Of a DNA stretch of 64,000 nt, positions 1 to 8,840 are shown piece after piece; position 1 is the first letter of the stretch, and every line of letters begins with the position of its first letter. The stretch spans positions 1-64,000 of the forward strand of contig JAEZQK010000092.1 in the NCBI GenBank assembly GCA_023413135.1. The letters run 5' to 3'. This stretch comes from Bacillota bacterium (GTDB lineage Bacteria > Bacillota > Clostridia > Christensenellales > Aristaeellaceae). The notes beneath the pieces are model-generated. The model saw nothing but the letters and a program-made list of their open reading frames with translations. It was not told where the DNA came from and made no database searches. Both the position numbers and the translations under genes were made by a program.

Positions 1-123
1 GGCTTCCTGTGTGTGGAGTGCCTTGGCAGCCAACTCCACCGTCGCGCTGGATTTGGCAAGCTCCATCACCCGGCTTCCCATATGATATTTTTCCAGATAG
101 GCTTTCACCCGTTCCACAGACAT
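1..123 (-). CDS. YbaK/EbsC-type aminoacyl-tRNA deacylase, N-terminal part
   Basis: The gene is cut by the left edge, so only its first 41 codons are present. They read MSVERVKAYLEKYHMGSR and continue with a SSATVELAAKAL segment, which matches the start of the YbaK/EbsC family (Cys-tRNA(Pro)/Pro-tRNA editing domain proteins). Family members hydrolyse mischarged aminoacyl-tRNA in the cytoplasm. The ATG is preceded by AGGAAG. The gene diverges from the Rrf2 regulator. The catalytic part lies outside the window, so the call rests on the N-terminal signature only. Confidence 0.7.
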   Translation of the reverse strand, partial: MSVERVKAYLEKYHMGSRVMELAKSSATVELAAKALHTQEA

Positions 124-235
124 ACAATCGCTTCCTTTGGTACATTTCTATCGAATCCATGATATGCCATCTGGAAATATGCTGTCAAGGCATTCGGGCA
201 CAAGCCCCCAAATTTCCGCAACATTCCCGTACCCG

Positions 236-264
236 TTGACAAATGCATCCGCCAATGATAGCAT
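236..264 (+). promoter_or_regulatory. Sigma-A-type promoter of the Rrf2 operon
   Basis: TTGACA at 236-241 and TAGCAT at 259-264 are separated by 17 bases. The pair lies 57 bases upstream of the rrf2 ATG. Rrf2 proteins commonly autoregulate, but no clear palindrome was seen overlapping it. Confidence 0.5.
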
Positions 265-320
265 GCTTTCATGGTATTTCCATAGGAATTTTGCAATTGG
301 CACGTGGGAGGCACCCGTCC

Positions 321-758
321 ATGAAAATTTCCACCAAAGGCCGGTATGGCATGCGTCTTATGCTGGACCTGGCCCTGCACAACAATGGCTCCTACATTCC
401 CCTGAAGGAAGTAGCCAGCCGCCAGGAGCTTCCGGAAAAATACATGGAGCAGATCATCACCCCCCTAAGCCGCGCAGGATACCTGCGGGGCGTACGTGGC
501 GCGCAGGGCGGATACCAGCTTACCCGCAGCGCCGGCGAATATACCGTGGGCATGATCCTGCGCACCATGGAGGGTGACCTTTCGGTGGTAAGCCCTGTAG
601 ACAGCGGGCAGGAAACGGGTGATATCGCCGCCCATCTGGTAGTGAACAGCGTATGGACCCGCATCAATGAAGCCATTGAGCAGGTGGTGGACCATATTAC
701 CCTGGCCGAGCTGGTGGAGGATTACAACCGCCACGCAGCCGACAACTATATCATCTAG
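321..758 (+). CDS. Rrf2 family transcriptional regulator
   Basis: This 145-residue protein begins MKISTKGRYGMRLMLDLA and carries the Rrf2 winged helix (ELPEKYMEQIITPLSRAG, then VRGAQGGYQL). The start at 321 is chosen over upstream in-frame codons because GGGAGG precedes it and the family starts here. The C-terminal half contains no cysteine, so the three-Cys Fe-S ligand set of IscR and NsrR is absent. It is therefore more like the CymR type, which senses through a partner protein. It is followed after 33 bases by the MetN-like ATPase, so the transporter is its likely target (inference). Confidence 0.88.
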   Translation: MKISTKGRYGMRLMLDLALHNNGSYIPLKEVASRQELPEKYMEQIITPLSRAGYLRGVRGAQGGYQLTRSAGEYTVGMILRTMEGDLSVVSPVDSGQETGDIAAHLVVNSVWTRINEAIEQVVDHITLAELVEDYNRHAADNYII

Positions 759-791
759 CCCAAACCGGTCATATGGGAGGAATGACTTTCC

Positions 792-1802
792 ATGATTGTT
801 TTTCAGAATGTTTCCGTTGACCGGACCTCCCCAAGCGGAGGGCCGCTTTGGGTGGAAAATGTATCCTTTGCCATAGAGGCCGGGGAGATATTCGGCATCG
901 CAGGCCATGAAGGTGCCGGCAAATCGACGCTCCTTCGCATGGTGAACGGCCTGGTGGCGCCTGACCAGGGCGAGGTGGTGGTGGATGGCTGCCCGGTAAC
1001 ACGCCTAAACAGCCGCGAGCTTTCCGCTCTTCGCCGTCAGGTGGGCATGGTACTGCCTTCCCCTGCCCTTATGCACAATCTCCCTTTGCGGGACAGCATT
1101 GCCCTTCCGCTCGGCCCATTCAAAGCGGATGATGGAAAAACCTCCAAGCGGGTGGAGGAGCTCTTGGCACTCACCGGAATCGAGGGATTGGGGGGCGCTT
1201 ATCCCGGCGCGCTTTCATTGGAGCAGCAAAAACGGGGAGCCATCGCAAGGGCCCTGGCCGCCGGTCCGAAGATCCTGCTCTGTATGGAGCCCACCCTGGG
1301 TCTTTCGCTTGCTGCCGGGGAAAACATACTGAATCTGCTCCAACGCCTTCACAGGGAGCTAAAGCTGACGCTTGCGCTGTCCACCCGTGATCTGCATGTG
1401 ATCAAGCGCCTTTGCGGCCGCGCGGCCATCATGCAAGATGGCAAAGTGGTGGAGCTAAACGATACGTATTCCCTGTTCTCCACCCCCCAGCACCCTTTCA
1501 CCAGGGATTTTTTGAACCAGCAGCTTTCCTTCGAACTGCCTCCCGAGGTGGCGGAGCACGCCTGCGGCACCATCGTATGTATCGAGTATATGGGGGACCC
1601 GGCCAACGAGCCGGTGCTGTACGAAACCGCCCAGCGCTTTGGCGTAGAGTTCAATATTTTGCAGGGCCGCATTGAATACATCGGCGGAAAGCCCCTTGGC
1701 AAAATGTACGTTTCCTTCAACGCGGAACCGGCATTGATGGTTTCCGTGCTAGGCTATTTGAAAGCGCATACCTACCGGGCGGAGGTGATCCAGGATGTAT
1801 AG
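792..1802 (+). CDS. MetN-like ABC ATPase with degenerate catalytic motifs
   Basis: The protein has 336 residues, the usual MetN length. An ABC domain is followed by a C-terminal NIL-type domain (about residues 258-335), the methionine-binding regulatory domain of MetN. The P-loop GHEGAGKST (38-46) is intact. The other motifs are not: the Q-loop Gln is replaced (VLPSPAL), the signature reads LSLEQQKR instead of LSGGQ, Walker B reads ILLCME with Met165 in place of Asp, and the H-loop reads STRD with Arg199 where His is expected. The catalytic Glu166 remains. The protein probably binds but hydrolyses ATP poorly (inference). It overlaps the permease gene by 8 bases. No MetQ gene is adjacent. Confidence 0.85.
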   Translation: MIVFQNVSVDRTSPSGGPLWVENVSFAIEAGEIFGIAGHEGAGKSTLLRMVNGLVAPDQGEVVVDGCPVTRLNSRELSALRRQVGMVLPSPALMHNLPLRDSIALPLGPFKADDGKTSKRVEELLALTGIEGLGGAYPGALSLEQQKRGAIARALAAGPKILLCMEPTLGLSLAAGENILNLLQRLHRELKLTLALSTRDLHVIKRLCGRAAIMQDGKVVELNDTYSLFSTPQHPFTRDFLNQQLSFELPPEVAEHACGTIVCIEYMGDPANEPVLYETAQRFGVEFNILQGRIEYIGGKPLGKMYVSFNAEPALMVSVLGYLKAHTYRAEVIQDV

Positions 1803-2442
1803 CTATATCATTGTGCAAGATTCCCCGCTGGTGAACGCCTTATTGCAGACATTGCTGTTTTTTGCATGCCCGTTTGTGATCGCCATCCTCTTGGGCGGTC
1901 CCTTTAGCATGTGGCTGTTTTTTAAGCGTCATCCCCTGTTTGCAAGGCATGCAAGGCCCCGCTTAACCGCAAGGCCGCTTCCGTATGCACGCGGCATTAC
2001 ATATCTTGGACTGCTGCCTGTACTGCTTTTATCGGTGCTGTTCATTCCCGGCATGGAGGCCGGCACAGCGGTATTGCTGCTTTTGTCTTTGGGCGCAACG
2101 ATTCATTTGGCCTTTCATATGTATAGCGAGCTGTACGCGATGGATGTATCCATCCTGGAAATGGCGCTGGCCTCCGGCCTTGATCATCGGGCGATAATCC
2201 GCCGCGTTCTTTTTCCCTTGGGGAAAAACAGGATCATCCACGCTATCTGTGAAACCGCCCTCTTTCTCCTGGCAATGGAAACAGTAGCCGGATTCATGGT
2301 GGACATAGGGCTCGCGAGCTTGGCCCTATGGAGCGGGTTTACCGAGTCACCTGCGCTCATATTGCTCTTTGGCCTTTTGCTGCTAGCTCCCCTGTTCCTG
2401 TTTGCAAGCTTATTATCCGCTCATTTTGCCAAAAAGCAATGA
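1795..2442 (+). CDS. MetI-like ABC permease
   Basis: This 215-residue membrane protein has about five hydrophobic segments and is close in length to MetI (about 217). The cytoplasmic coupling loop is recognisable as EMALASGLDHRAIIRRVLFP, a degenerate form of the EAA loop that docks on the ATPase. Its start overlaps the end of the ATPase gene, which implies translational coupling. Together the two would form a MetNI-like inner-membrane complex. Because the ATPase is degenerate and no binding protein follows, substrate and activity are uncertain. Confidence 0.78.
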   Translation: MYSYIIVQDSPLVNALLQTLLFFACPFVIAILLGGPFSMWLFFKRHPLFARHARPRLTARPLPYARGITYLGLLPVLLLSVLFIPGMEAGTAVLLLLSLGATIHLAFHMYSELYAMDVSILEMALASGLDHRAIIRRVLFPLGKNRIIHAICETALFLLAMETVAGFMVDIGLASLALWSGFTESPALILLFGLLLLAPLFLFASLLSAHFAKKQ

Positions 2443-2486
2443 AATCACCATAGACCGTTATAGACCGTTCTGGAAAAACCATCGCT

Positions 2487-2512
2487 GCCCGGCTGCTTGC
2501 CGGGCCTTTTTT
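2487..2512 (+). terminator. Rho-independent terminator after the MetNI-like operon
   Basis: GCCCGGC (2487-2493), a five-base loop and GCCGGGC (2499-2505) form a perfect stem followed by CTTTTTT. It closes the rrf2-ABC operon. Upstream, TAGACCGTT occurs twice in tandem around 2453-2470, meaning unknown. Confidence 0.85.
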
Positions 2513-2607
2513 ATGACCTGTTCTGCAATGTGCATGTAAAAAAGCGTCGTTTTTTCGCATTATCAGCCTGTGAAATTGTACTTTCTTTCATCCGCTCATC
2601 GTATCTA

Positions 2608-2636
2608 TTGCAAATTTCACATATTGTTATTATAAT
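2608..2636 (+). promoter_or_regulatory. Promoter of the liv operon
   Basis: TTGCAA at 2608-2613 and a perfect TATAAT at 2631-2636 have a 17-base spacer, 46 bases upstream of the binding-protein start. Confidence 0.75.
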
Positions 2637-2681
2637 AGATAACAGCACTAAGCGAAGACAATTGGAAAGGAAGTTGACTCT

Positions 2682-3806
2682 ATGAAGAAGGTCCTTGCCC
2701 TGATTCTTGCAGCGCTACTCCTGGTTCCCGCACTGGCGCTTTCGGAAGCGGAACCCATCAAAATCGGCGTGTTCGAGCCCCTCACCGGTTCCAAGGCCGC
2801 CGGTGGCCTCATGGAATATGAAGGCATCCAGGCCGCTCATTCTCTGGTGAGTGAAGTTTTGGGCCGGCCCATTGTTCTGGTACCCGTCGACAACAAGTCT
2901 GATGACGTGGAAGCCGCTACCGCCGGCGCCCGCCTGGTGGACGCCGAGAAGGTGGACATCGTGCTTGGCTCCTGGGGCTCCAGCCTCTCCATCGCCGGCG
3001 GCGCTTCCTTCAAGGCCGCGCAAGTGCCGGCTATCGGCACTTCATGCACCAACCCCAACGTAACGCTGGGCAATGAGTACTACTTCCGCGTATGCTACCT
3101 GGATGATTTCCAGGGCACGCTGCTGGCCAACTATGCCAAGAACAACCTGGGTGCCAAGACGGCTGCCGTGATCTGCGACATTTCAAACGTGTATGCCATC
3201 GGCCTGCGCAAATACTTTGTGGAAGCCTTCGGCGAGGAAAATATCGTGGCAGAAGCCTACTTCAATGTGGGCGATCAGGAATTCTCCTCCCAGATCACCA
3301 CGGTGATGGCCGCCAACCCGGACGTCATCTTTATGCCCAGCGATTTCACCGAGCCCGGCCTTGTGATGAAGCAGGCCCGCGACATGGGCTACACCGATGT
3401 CCCCTTCCTGGGCGGCGACACCTGGGAAACCCAGGCTATGATCGACATCGGCGGCCCCGCTGTGGAAGCCTGCCGCTTTACCACCTTCTTTGATGCCGAT
3501 GCCGTCCCCACCCCCGAAATCACCTCTTTCCTGGATGCCTATGCCAAGATGTTCAATGGCGAAAAGCCCAAGGGCTCCGTTACCGCGCTGGGCTTTGACG
3601 CCTACATGGCGGCGGTAAAGGCCATCGAACTGGCTGGCACTACCGACGGCCCCGCTCTGCGCGACGCGCTTGCCAAGCTGGAAATGGTTGGCGTTACCGG
3701 CGCGTTGAAGTTTGACGAAAACGGCGACGCCATCAAGAACACCGCCGTCATCAAGACGGTAAAAGACGGCAAGTTCGTTTACCTCGACACGGTAGTTGTG
3801 GAGTAA
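2682..3806 (+). CDS. livK: LivK-type branched-chain amino-acid ABC transporter substrate-binding protein
   Basis: This 374-residue periplasmic-binding-protein type I has a Sec signal peptide (MKKVLALILAALLLVPALALSEA). No lipobox cysteine is visible, so it may be released or held by the transporter instead of lipid-anchored. The mature part starts IKIGVFEPLTGSKAAGG, typical of LivK-like proteins that deliver branched-chain or related amino acids or amides to LivHM. GGAAG precedes the ATG. It heads the livKHMGF operon. The substrate cannot be assigned from sequence alone, and the symbol means family membership. Confidence 0.88.
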   Translation: MKKVLALILAALLLVPALALSEAEPIKIGVFEPLTGSKAAGGLMEYEGIQAAHSLVSEVLGRPIVLVPVDNKSDDVEAATAGARLVDAEKVDIVLGSWGSSLSIAGGASFKAAQVPAIGTSCTNPNVTLGNEYYFRVCYLDDFQGTLLANYAKNNLGAKTAAVICDISNVYAIGLRKYFVEAFGEENIVAEAYFNVGDQEFSSQITTVMAANPDVIFMPSDFTEPGLVMKQARDMGYTDVPFLGGDTWETQAMIDIGGPAVEACRFTTFFDADAVPTPEITSFLDAYAKMFNGEKPKGSVTALGFDAYMAAVKAIELAGTTDGPALRDALAKLEMVGVTGALKFDENGDAIKNTAVIKTVKDGKFVYLDTVVVE

Positions 3807-3825
3807 GTCATAAAGCATATCCCTA

Positions 3826-3852
3826 GCGGGCGGCGATCTTGTCGCCGCCCGC
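3826..3852 (+). promoter_or_regulatory. Intercistronic GC-rich hairpin between livK and livH
   Basis: An 11-base perfect stem (GCGGGCGGCGA, 3826-3836, and its complement, 3842-3852) with a five-base loop follows the livK stop. No U-run follows it. Such hairpins often stabilise the binding-protein message or attenuate the permease genes, giving excess binding protein. Confidence 0.55.
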
Positions 3853-3937
3853 ATCATTTGTTTCACGGAGTTGCGCAGGCCGGGCGCGCCATATGGCGTC
3901 ATGCGGCTAGAAGCCTGCGGTGAGGATGGTGCGTTCC

Positions 3938-4831
3938 ATGACATTTGTGACCTTCCTGCAGCAATTGATCAACGGCTTGACGGTGGGAAGCCTGTACGCG
4001 TTGATCGCTGTGGGGTATACCATGGTATATGGCATATTGCGGCTCATCAATTTCGCCCATGGCGACATCTTCATGATGTCCATGTATTTTCTTTTTTTTG
4101 GCGTGTCTGTATTTTTCATCCCTTGGTGGGCCGCCGCTTTGCTTGTACTTGTCGCTACGGCGCTATTAGGCATGCTGATTGAAGGCGCTGCCTATCGCCC
4201 TTTGCGCAGCGCACCCCGCATATCGCTGCTCATCTCATCCATAGGTGTATCGTATCTGCTGGAGAACCTGGCTACGGTGCTCTTCACCGGTGTTCCCAGG
4301 CAATTTCCCAGCCTCCCCTATTTTCAGGAAATCATCATACTGGGTGAGGTCCGTTTACCGATCTTATCCATTTATGTGCCCATTATCATGGGTCTTTTAA
4401 TGTTGGGTTTGCAATTTCTGATTCACCGCACCAAGGTAGGCATGGGCATGCGGGCCGTCAGCAAGGATTTCGAAACCGCAAAGCTGATGGGCATCCACAT
4501 CAACCATGTAATCGCAGCTACCTTTGGCATCGGCTCACTGCTGGCCGCCGTGGGTGCCATTATGTGGGGGATGAAATATCCCCGCATCGAGCCATATGCC
4601 GGTATGATGCCGGGCTTGAAATGCTTCATTGCCGCAGTCATCGGCGGCATCGGCAATGTGACAGGCGCGGTGATTGGCGGTCTGATCCTTGGTATTATGG
4701 AGATTTTGATCGTGTTCTTTGCCCCATCGCTGTCGGGATACAAGGACGCGTTTGCCTTTGTGGCTCTGATCGTTATTCTCCTGGTCAAGCCTACCGGCTT
4801 GATGGGTGAAGCGGTCACAGACAAGGTGTAA
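3938..4831 (+). CDS. livH: LivH-type branched-chain amino-acid permease
   Basis: This 297-residue integral membrane protein contains the LivH signature GSLYALIAVGYTMVYGILRL followed by INFAHGD. Several codons could start the frame (GTG 3920, ATG 3926, GTG 3929). ATG 3938 is preferred because the family begins a few residues before FLQQLINGLTVGS and GTGAGG lies 10-12 bases upstream. It forms the translocation pore with LivM. The cytoplasmic coupling segment (AVSKDFETAKLMGIH) is intact. Confidence 0.88.
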   Translation: MTFVTFLQQLINGLTVGSLYALIAVGYTMVYGILRLINFAHGDIFMMSMYFLFFGVSVFFIPWWAAALLVLVATALLGMLIEGAAYRPLRSAPRISLLISSIGVSYLLENLATVLFTGVPRQFPSLPYFQEIIILGEVRLPILSIYVPIIMGLLMLGLQFLIHRTKVGMGMRAVSKDFETAKLMGIHINHVIAATFGIGSLLAAVGAIMWGMKYPRIEPYAGMMPGLKCFIAAVIGGIGNVTGAVIGGLILGIMEILIVFFAPSLSGYKDAFAFVALIVILLVKPTGLMGEAVTDKV

Positions 4832-4843
4832 GGAGGGATGGCC

Positions 4844-5986
4844 ATGAAGAAAAGCACTTCTCCCGCCTTTATGGGCATTGCCTCCCGGATGACAAAAAAA
4901 AGCCGCACATACGCGCTGCTGACGGCTATATCGCTGCTGGTCGTCCTTTTATTTATAACTCTTCTAAGCGGCAAACAGATTGGTGATCCTTATCAGATCC
5001 GCATACTGAATATGTGTGCCATCTATGCCATCCTTGGGCTTTCCATGAACCTGGTGAACGGCTTTACGGGGCTTTTCTCCCTGGGTCAGGCGGGCTTCAT
5101 GGCCATCGGCGCCTATGTAACCACGCTGCTGTTCATGTCCCCCCAAGCCAAGGAAAGCGTATTCTATCTGGAGCCCATCGCCCCCTGGCTGGGCGCCATT
5201 CAGCTTCCCTTCCCCATTGCGCTGTTGATCGGCGGGCTGGCCAGCGGTGCGTTCGCGTTCTTTATCGGTTTCCCGGTATTAAGACTTCGGGGCGACTATC
5301 TAGCTATTGCCACCCTGGGATTTTCGGAAATCGTCCGTGTAATTTTCACCAACATGCAGACCATCACCAACGGCGCGGTAGGCATCAAGAACATTCCTCC
5401 TACGGCCAACTTGTGGTGGACCTTCGGCATCATGATTCTTGCCATCGTCCTGATGCTGCGCTTGATGCGCACAAGTTACGGCCGGGCATTCAAAGCCGTT
5501 CGGGACGATGAAGTGGCAGCGGAGGGCATGGGTATTTCGCTGTTCAAGCACAAGATGTTCTCCTTCATCCTCTCCAGCATTCTGGCGGGCATCGGCGGCG
5601 GGCTTTTGGCCAGCGTGGTGGGTTCCATCAACCCCCTGCTGTTCCGCTTCGTGCTGGCGTACGATATCCTGCTGATCGTGGTGCTGGGCGGCATGGGCAG
5701 CATCTCCGGCACCATTGTGGGCGCGTTCATCATCACCATCGCCAAGGAATGGCTGCGCTGGCTGGATAACGGCTTTTCTCTGGGGATCGTACAGGTTCCC
5801 GCAGTCGCCGGGCTTCGGATGGTGATCTTCTCCCTGCTGCTTATGTGCGTGATCCTATTTTACCGCAAGGGTTTGTTTGGTTCCAGGGAGTTTTCCTGGG
5901 CTGCCTGCGGCCGCGTATTGAAAGCCGCCGGACAGATCGTAATGAGACCCTTCCGGCCTGCAAAAAAGAAGGGGGGCGAAAAGTAA
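4844..5986 (+). CDS. livM: LivM-type branched-chain amino-acid permease
   Basis: This 380-residue membrane protein is the second pore subunit of the liv transporter. It contains the family segments LSMNLVNGFTGLFSLGQAGF and GDYLAIATLGFSEIVRVI, and an intact coupling loop (SYGRAFKAVRDDEVAAEGMG). Two in-frame ATGs are close together. The one at 4844 is preferred because AAGGAGG (4830-4836) would directly touch the ATG at 4838. The gene lies 12 bases after livH and its stop overlaps the livG start. Confidence 0.88.
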   Translation: MKKSTSPAFMGIASRMTKKSRTYALLTAISLLVVLLFITLLSGKQIGDPYQIRILNMCAIYAILGLSMNLVNGFTGLFSLGQAGFMAIGAYVTTLLFMSPQAKESVFYLEPIAPWLGAIQLPFPIALLIGGLASGAFAFFIGFPVLRLRGDYLAIATLGFSEIVRVIFTNMQTITNGAVGIKNIPPTANLWWTFGIMILAIVLMLRLMRTSYGRAFKAVRDDEVAAEGMGISLFKHKMFSFILSSILAGIGGGLLASVVGSINPLLFRFVLAYDILLIVVLGGMGSISGTIVGAFIITIAKEWLRWLDNGFSLGIVQVPAVAGLRMVIFSLLLMCVILFYRKGLFGSREFSWAACGRVLKAAGQIVMRPFRPAKKKGGEK

Positions 5987-6792
5987 TGCGTATACTCGAA
6001 ACCTCCCATATCACCATGCGCTTTGGCGGAGTAGTGGCTGTGGACAATTTAAGCCTGCATGTGGATCAAGGTGAGATCGTGGCTATTATCGGCCCCAACG
6101 GCGCCGGCAAAACCACTGCCTTCAATATGATCACCGGCGTGTACAAACCCATCTCGGGTAAAGTGCAACTTTCTGACAAGTCGGGCAGGCTTGCGGATAT
6201 CACCGGCAAGCGCCCCGACCGGATCACTGCCTTGGGCGCGGCCCGGACGTATCAAAATATCCGCCTGTTCAAGAGTATGACAGTGCTGGATAATGTGCGT
6301 ATCGCCCAGCACCTTCACTTGAAAAACGGATTTGTGAATGCCATCACGGGCATCCCGGCGCTTAAAAATATGCGCCCCGTCCTCTACGGCAGCGAAGAAC
6401 GTGCCCTCCAGGAGGAAGCTATGGGGATTCTTACTCGCGTGGGCCTTGCCCATGCTGCCAATGAGATGGCCACCTCCCTTCCCTATGGCGAACAGCGCCG
6501 CCTGGAGATCGCAAGAGCTTTGGCTACAAGGCCCAAGCTGCTGCTGCTCGATGAACCTGCCGCGGGCATGAACCCCAAGGAGACGGAGGATCTGACTGCC
6601 TTTGTCAAACAGCTTCGGGATGATCTTCATTTGACCGTCATGCTCATTGAGCACCATATGCAGATCGTAATGGATATTTCCGACCGCATCTATGTGCTGG
6701 ATTACGGCAAGCTGATCGCCCAGGGCCCGCCTGCCGAGATACAAAATAATCAGGACGTGATCACGGCCTATCTGGGGGTGGAAGAAGCATGA
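5986..6792 (+). CDS. livG: LivG-type ABC transporter ATP-binding protein
   Basis: This 268-residue ATPase has Walker A GPNGAGKTT, signature SLPYGEQRRLEIARAL, Walker B LLLLDEPAAGMNPKE and switch IEHHM, all intact. LPYGEQR in place of LSGGQ is normal for LivG. The ATG overlaps the livM stop (TAATG), implying coupled translation. It drives amino-acid import together with LivF at the inner face of the membrane. Confidence 0.9.
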   Translation: MRILETSHITMRFGGVVAVDNLSLHVDQGEIVAIIGPNGAGKTTAFNMITGVYKPISGKVQLSDKSGRLADITGKRPDRITALGAARTYQNIRLFKSMTVLDNVRIAQHLHLKNGFVNAITGIPALKNMRPVLYGSEERALQEEAMGILTRVGLAHAANEMATSLPYGEQRRLEIARALATRPKLLLLDEPAAGMNPKETEDLTAFVKQLRDDLHLTVMLIEHHMQIVMDISDRIYVLDYGKLIAQGPPAEIQNNQDVITAYLGVEEA

Positions 6793-7511
6793 GCTTGCTG
6801 AGCATAAACGGCTTGAAAGTTCAGTACGGCGGCATTAAGGCATTGGCAGGCATCTCCTTCCAGGTGGAGAAAGGCCAAATCGTTTCTCTTATCGGGGCCA
6901 ATGGCGCCGGAAAATCCACCACCCTCCGGGCTATCACCAGCCTTGTGCCCATTGCAGGCGGCCGCATCGAATATGAAGGGGAAGACATCAGCACCCTGGA
7001 TACCCAGCAGATGATTAGGAGGGGTATCGTTCTGGTACCGGAAGGCCGCCGCGTTTTCCCCAACCTTACCACGCTGGAAAACCTCAAGGTGGGCGCGTAT
7101 ACCCGCAAGGATGGTGCAGGCATTGCCGACGATATTGAGAAGGTGTATACGCTGTTCCCCCGTCTGAAGGAGCGCCACTGGCAGCTTGCCGGCACCCTTT
7201 CCGGCGGCGAGCAGCAGATGCTGGCTGTCGGCCGGGCACTGATGGCCCGCCCGAAGCTTTTGATGATGGATGAGCCATCCCTGGGCCTTGCTCCCCTGGT
7301 GGTCCGGGATATCTTCCAAACGGTGCTGAAACTTCACGAAGAAGGCATCACCATCCTTTTGGTAGAGCAAAACGCCAACGCGGCGCTCAAAATCGCCGAC
7401 CAGGGCTATGTGCTGGAAACGGGCCGCATCACAATCACCGGTACCGGCAAGGAATTGCTGGAAAACCCGAAGGTGCGGGAGGCGTACCTGGGCCGGGCCA
7501 GCGCAAAGTAA
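6789..7511 (+). CDS. livF: LivF-type ABC transporter ATP-binding protein
   Basis: This 240-residue ATPase starts MSLLSINGLKVQYGGIKAL. It has Walker A GANGAGKST, signature LSGGEQQMLAVGRAL, Walker B LLMMDEPSLGLAP and switch VEQNAN (LivF proteins have EQN where most have a His), all as expected. It overlaps livG through ATGA and closes the five-gene operon, which is followed by a hairpin terminator. Confidence 0.9.
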   Translation: MSLLSINGLKVQYGGIKALAGISFQVEKGQIVSLIGANGAGKSTTLRAITSLVPIAGGRIEYEGEDISTLDTQQMIRRGIVLVPEGRRVFPNLTTLENLKVGAYTRKDGAGIADDIEKVYTLFPRLKERHWQLAGTLSGGEQQMLAVGRALMARPKLLMMDEPSLGLAPLVVRDIFQTVLKLHEEGITILLVEQNANAALKIADQGYVLETGRITITGTGKELLENPKVREAYLGRASAK

Positions 7512-7534
7512 CGTTTTGCAAAATGAAAACAGCA

Positions 7535-7562
7535 GGCCTGCGCCGAAGCTCCGGCGCAGGCC
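7535..7562. terminator. Bidirectional hairpin between livF and the convergent DUF362 gene
   Basis: GGCCTGCGCCG (7535-7545) pairs perfectly with CGGCGCAGGCC (7552-7562) around a six-base loop. T-rich sequence follows on the minus side (TGCTGTTTTCATTTT). The plus side is less T-rich, so termination is better supported for the minus-strand gene. Confidence 0.6.
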
Positions 7563-7580
7563 CGCCTGCATGTATGCATT

Positions 7581-8741
7581 TTATCCCTTTGTAAAAGGCT
7601 TGTGCACAGTAATGGCCTTTGCCGGGCACATCTCCTGGCAGCAGTAACATCTAATGCAAAGCTTGTAGTCATATCTGGGCGCTTTGTCCTGCTTAGGATC
7701 CAAAGCGATCGCCTTTCCATCCACCGGGCAGCTTTTGACGCATTCTCCGCAGCGGATGCATAGCCTTGGATCAGCTACGGGCCGCTCCCGCAAGGCGGGA
7801 ATAAGCTTCGACAGCCTTAATGCATACCCCTTGGCCCCGGAGCCCCGGAATACCTGGAAATCCGCCTTGCCGTACATCTCAGCCGCCTGCTTTACGGTGA
7901 TCTTCCCCTCCGGTGTGAGGATTTCTATATCATTTTCCCGCCACGTGCCGATGCCTGCCTGCTCCCCTGCCACATTGGTGGGCACCAATGCCGGCGAAAG
8001 GTTCACCAAGCGGCAGAACACGCTGTCGAGGGCCACGGGGTCGGCGGAAAAGAGCAGCACCTTCATCTGAACGGGAGTGCCGGAAGCAGGGCCATTCCCC
8101 TCCATGGCCATTATGCCATCCATGATGTGCAGGCGTGGCTTCAGCAGCACGTTCAGGTCCGCCACCATTCGGGCGAACCTGATGGGATCGGGATATTTGG
8201 CATGACCCGCCCCTTTATTGAAACCTTGGACACAGCCGTACAGGTTTTTCACGGCCCCAGTTACCCGCTCCAGGGCATGGGTTTTCATTTTGCATATATT
8301 TATGATAGCGTCCGCCTCCAGAACGCCATCGGCGATCACAAAATGCTTGCATATCAGCCCCTCAGGCTCGGTCACCTGCTTCCCATGCATGAAATCCGCC
8401 AGGGGGATATTCAGTGCCTGGGCTGACTGCATAATGCCGCAGCCCTCCGCCACCTTGGATACGCTGATGGACCCGGGTCCCGGAGAATCGCCATAGGTGA
8501 TATGCGCATATCCGCTTTCCCGAAGCAGCTTGCCAACCGCATAAAACACGGCCGGATGCGTCGTCATCGCTTTCTTTGGATCCGCTTTGCCCAGCATGTT
8601 GGGCTTTAACAACACTTTCTCCTCTGGAGAAACAAACTTTTCTATGCCGCCCAGCAGCGATACCCCCGCTGTTACCGCTTGATAGACCTTCTCCTCATCA
8701 TAGGCAGCGCAAGGAACGATGGCAACGATGCTCTTTTTCAC
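7581..8741 (-). CDS. DUF362 protein with C-terminal 2[4Fe-4S] ferredoxin domain
   Basis: This 386-residue cytoplasmic protein has a DUF362 domain (about residues 1-310, with LLKPNMLG and INICKMKTH segments). A ferredoxin tail with two complete cluster motifs, CIRCGECVKSCP and CIRCYCCQEMCP, follows. Members are thought to be redox proteins, but their reaction is not established. It is a single-gene unit, divergent from the PHP gene, with a T-rich hairpin downstream. Confidence 0.85.
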   Translation of the reverse strand: MKKSIVAIVPCAAYDEEKVYQAVTAGVSLLGGIEKFVSPEEKVLLKPNMLGKADPKKAMTTHPAVFYAVGKLLRESGYAHITYGDSPGPGSISVSKVAEGCGIMQSAQALNIPLADFMHGKQVTEPEGLICKHFVIADGVLEADAIINICKMKTHALERVTGAVKNLYGCVQGFNKGAGHAKYPDPIRFARMVADLNVLLKPRLHIMDGIMAMEGNGPASGTPVQMKVLLFSADPVALDSVFCRLVNLSPALVPTNVAGEQAGIGTWRENDIEILTPEGKITVKQAAEMYGKADFQVFRGSGAKGYALRLSKLIPALRERPVADPRLCIRCGECVKSCPVDGKAIALDPKQDKAPRYDYKLCIRCYCCQEMCPAKAITVHKPFTKG

Positions 8742-8793
8742 CAGGTTTCCTCCCTGTTTTCATGTAAGGCTCGAGGCGTGCCCGCCTTTTGGC

Positions 8794-8802
8794 ATTGTAT
8801 CA
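8794..8802 (-). promoter_or_regulatory. Extended -10 promoter of the DUF362 gene
   Basis: TGATACAAT (extended -10, TG-N-TACAAT) lies on the minus strand 53 bases upstream of the start. No good -35 is seen, which extended -10 promoters tolerate. Confidence 0.35.
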
Positions 8803-8840
8803 CAATTCTTTTTCTACCGCTATGCAGCACCCAGGAATTA

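Noticed and set aside
2452..2470. Tandem TAGACCGTT repeat as an operator
   Set aside because: Two short copies between a stop codon and a terminator are not near any promoter; chance or relic.
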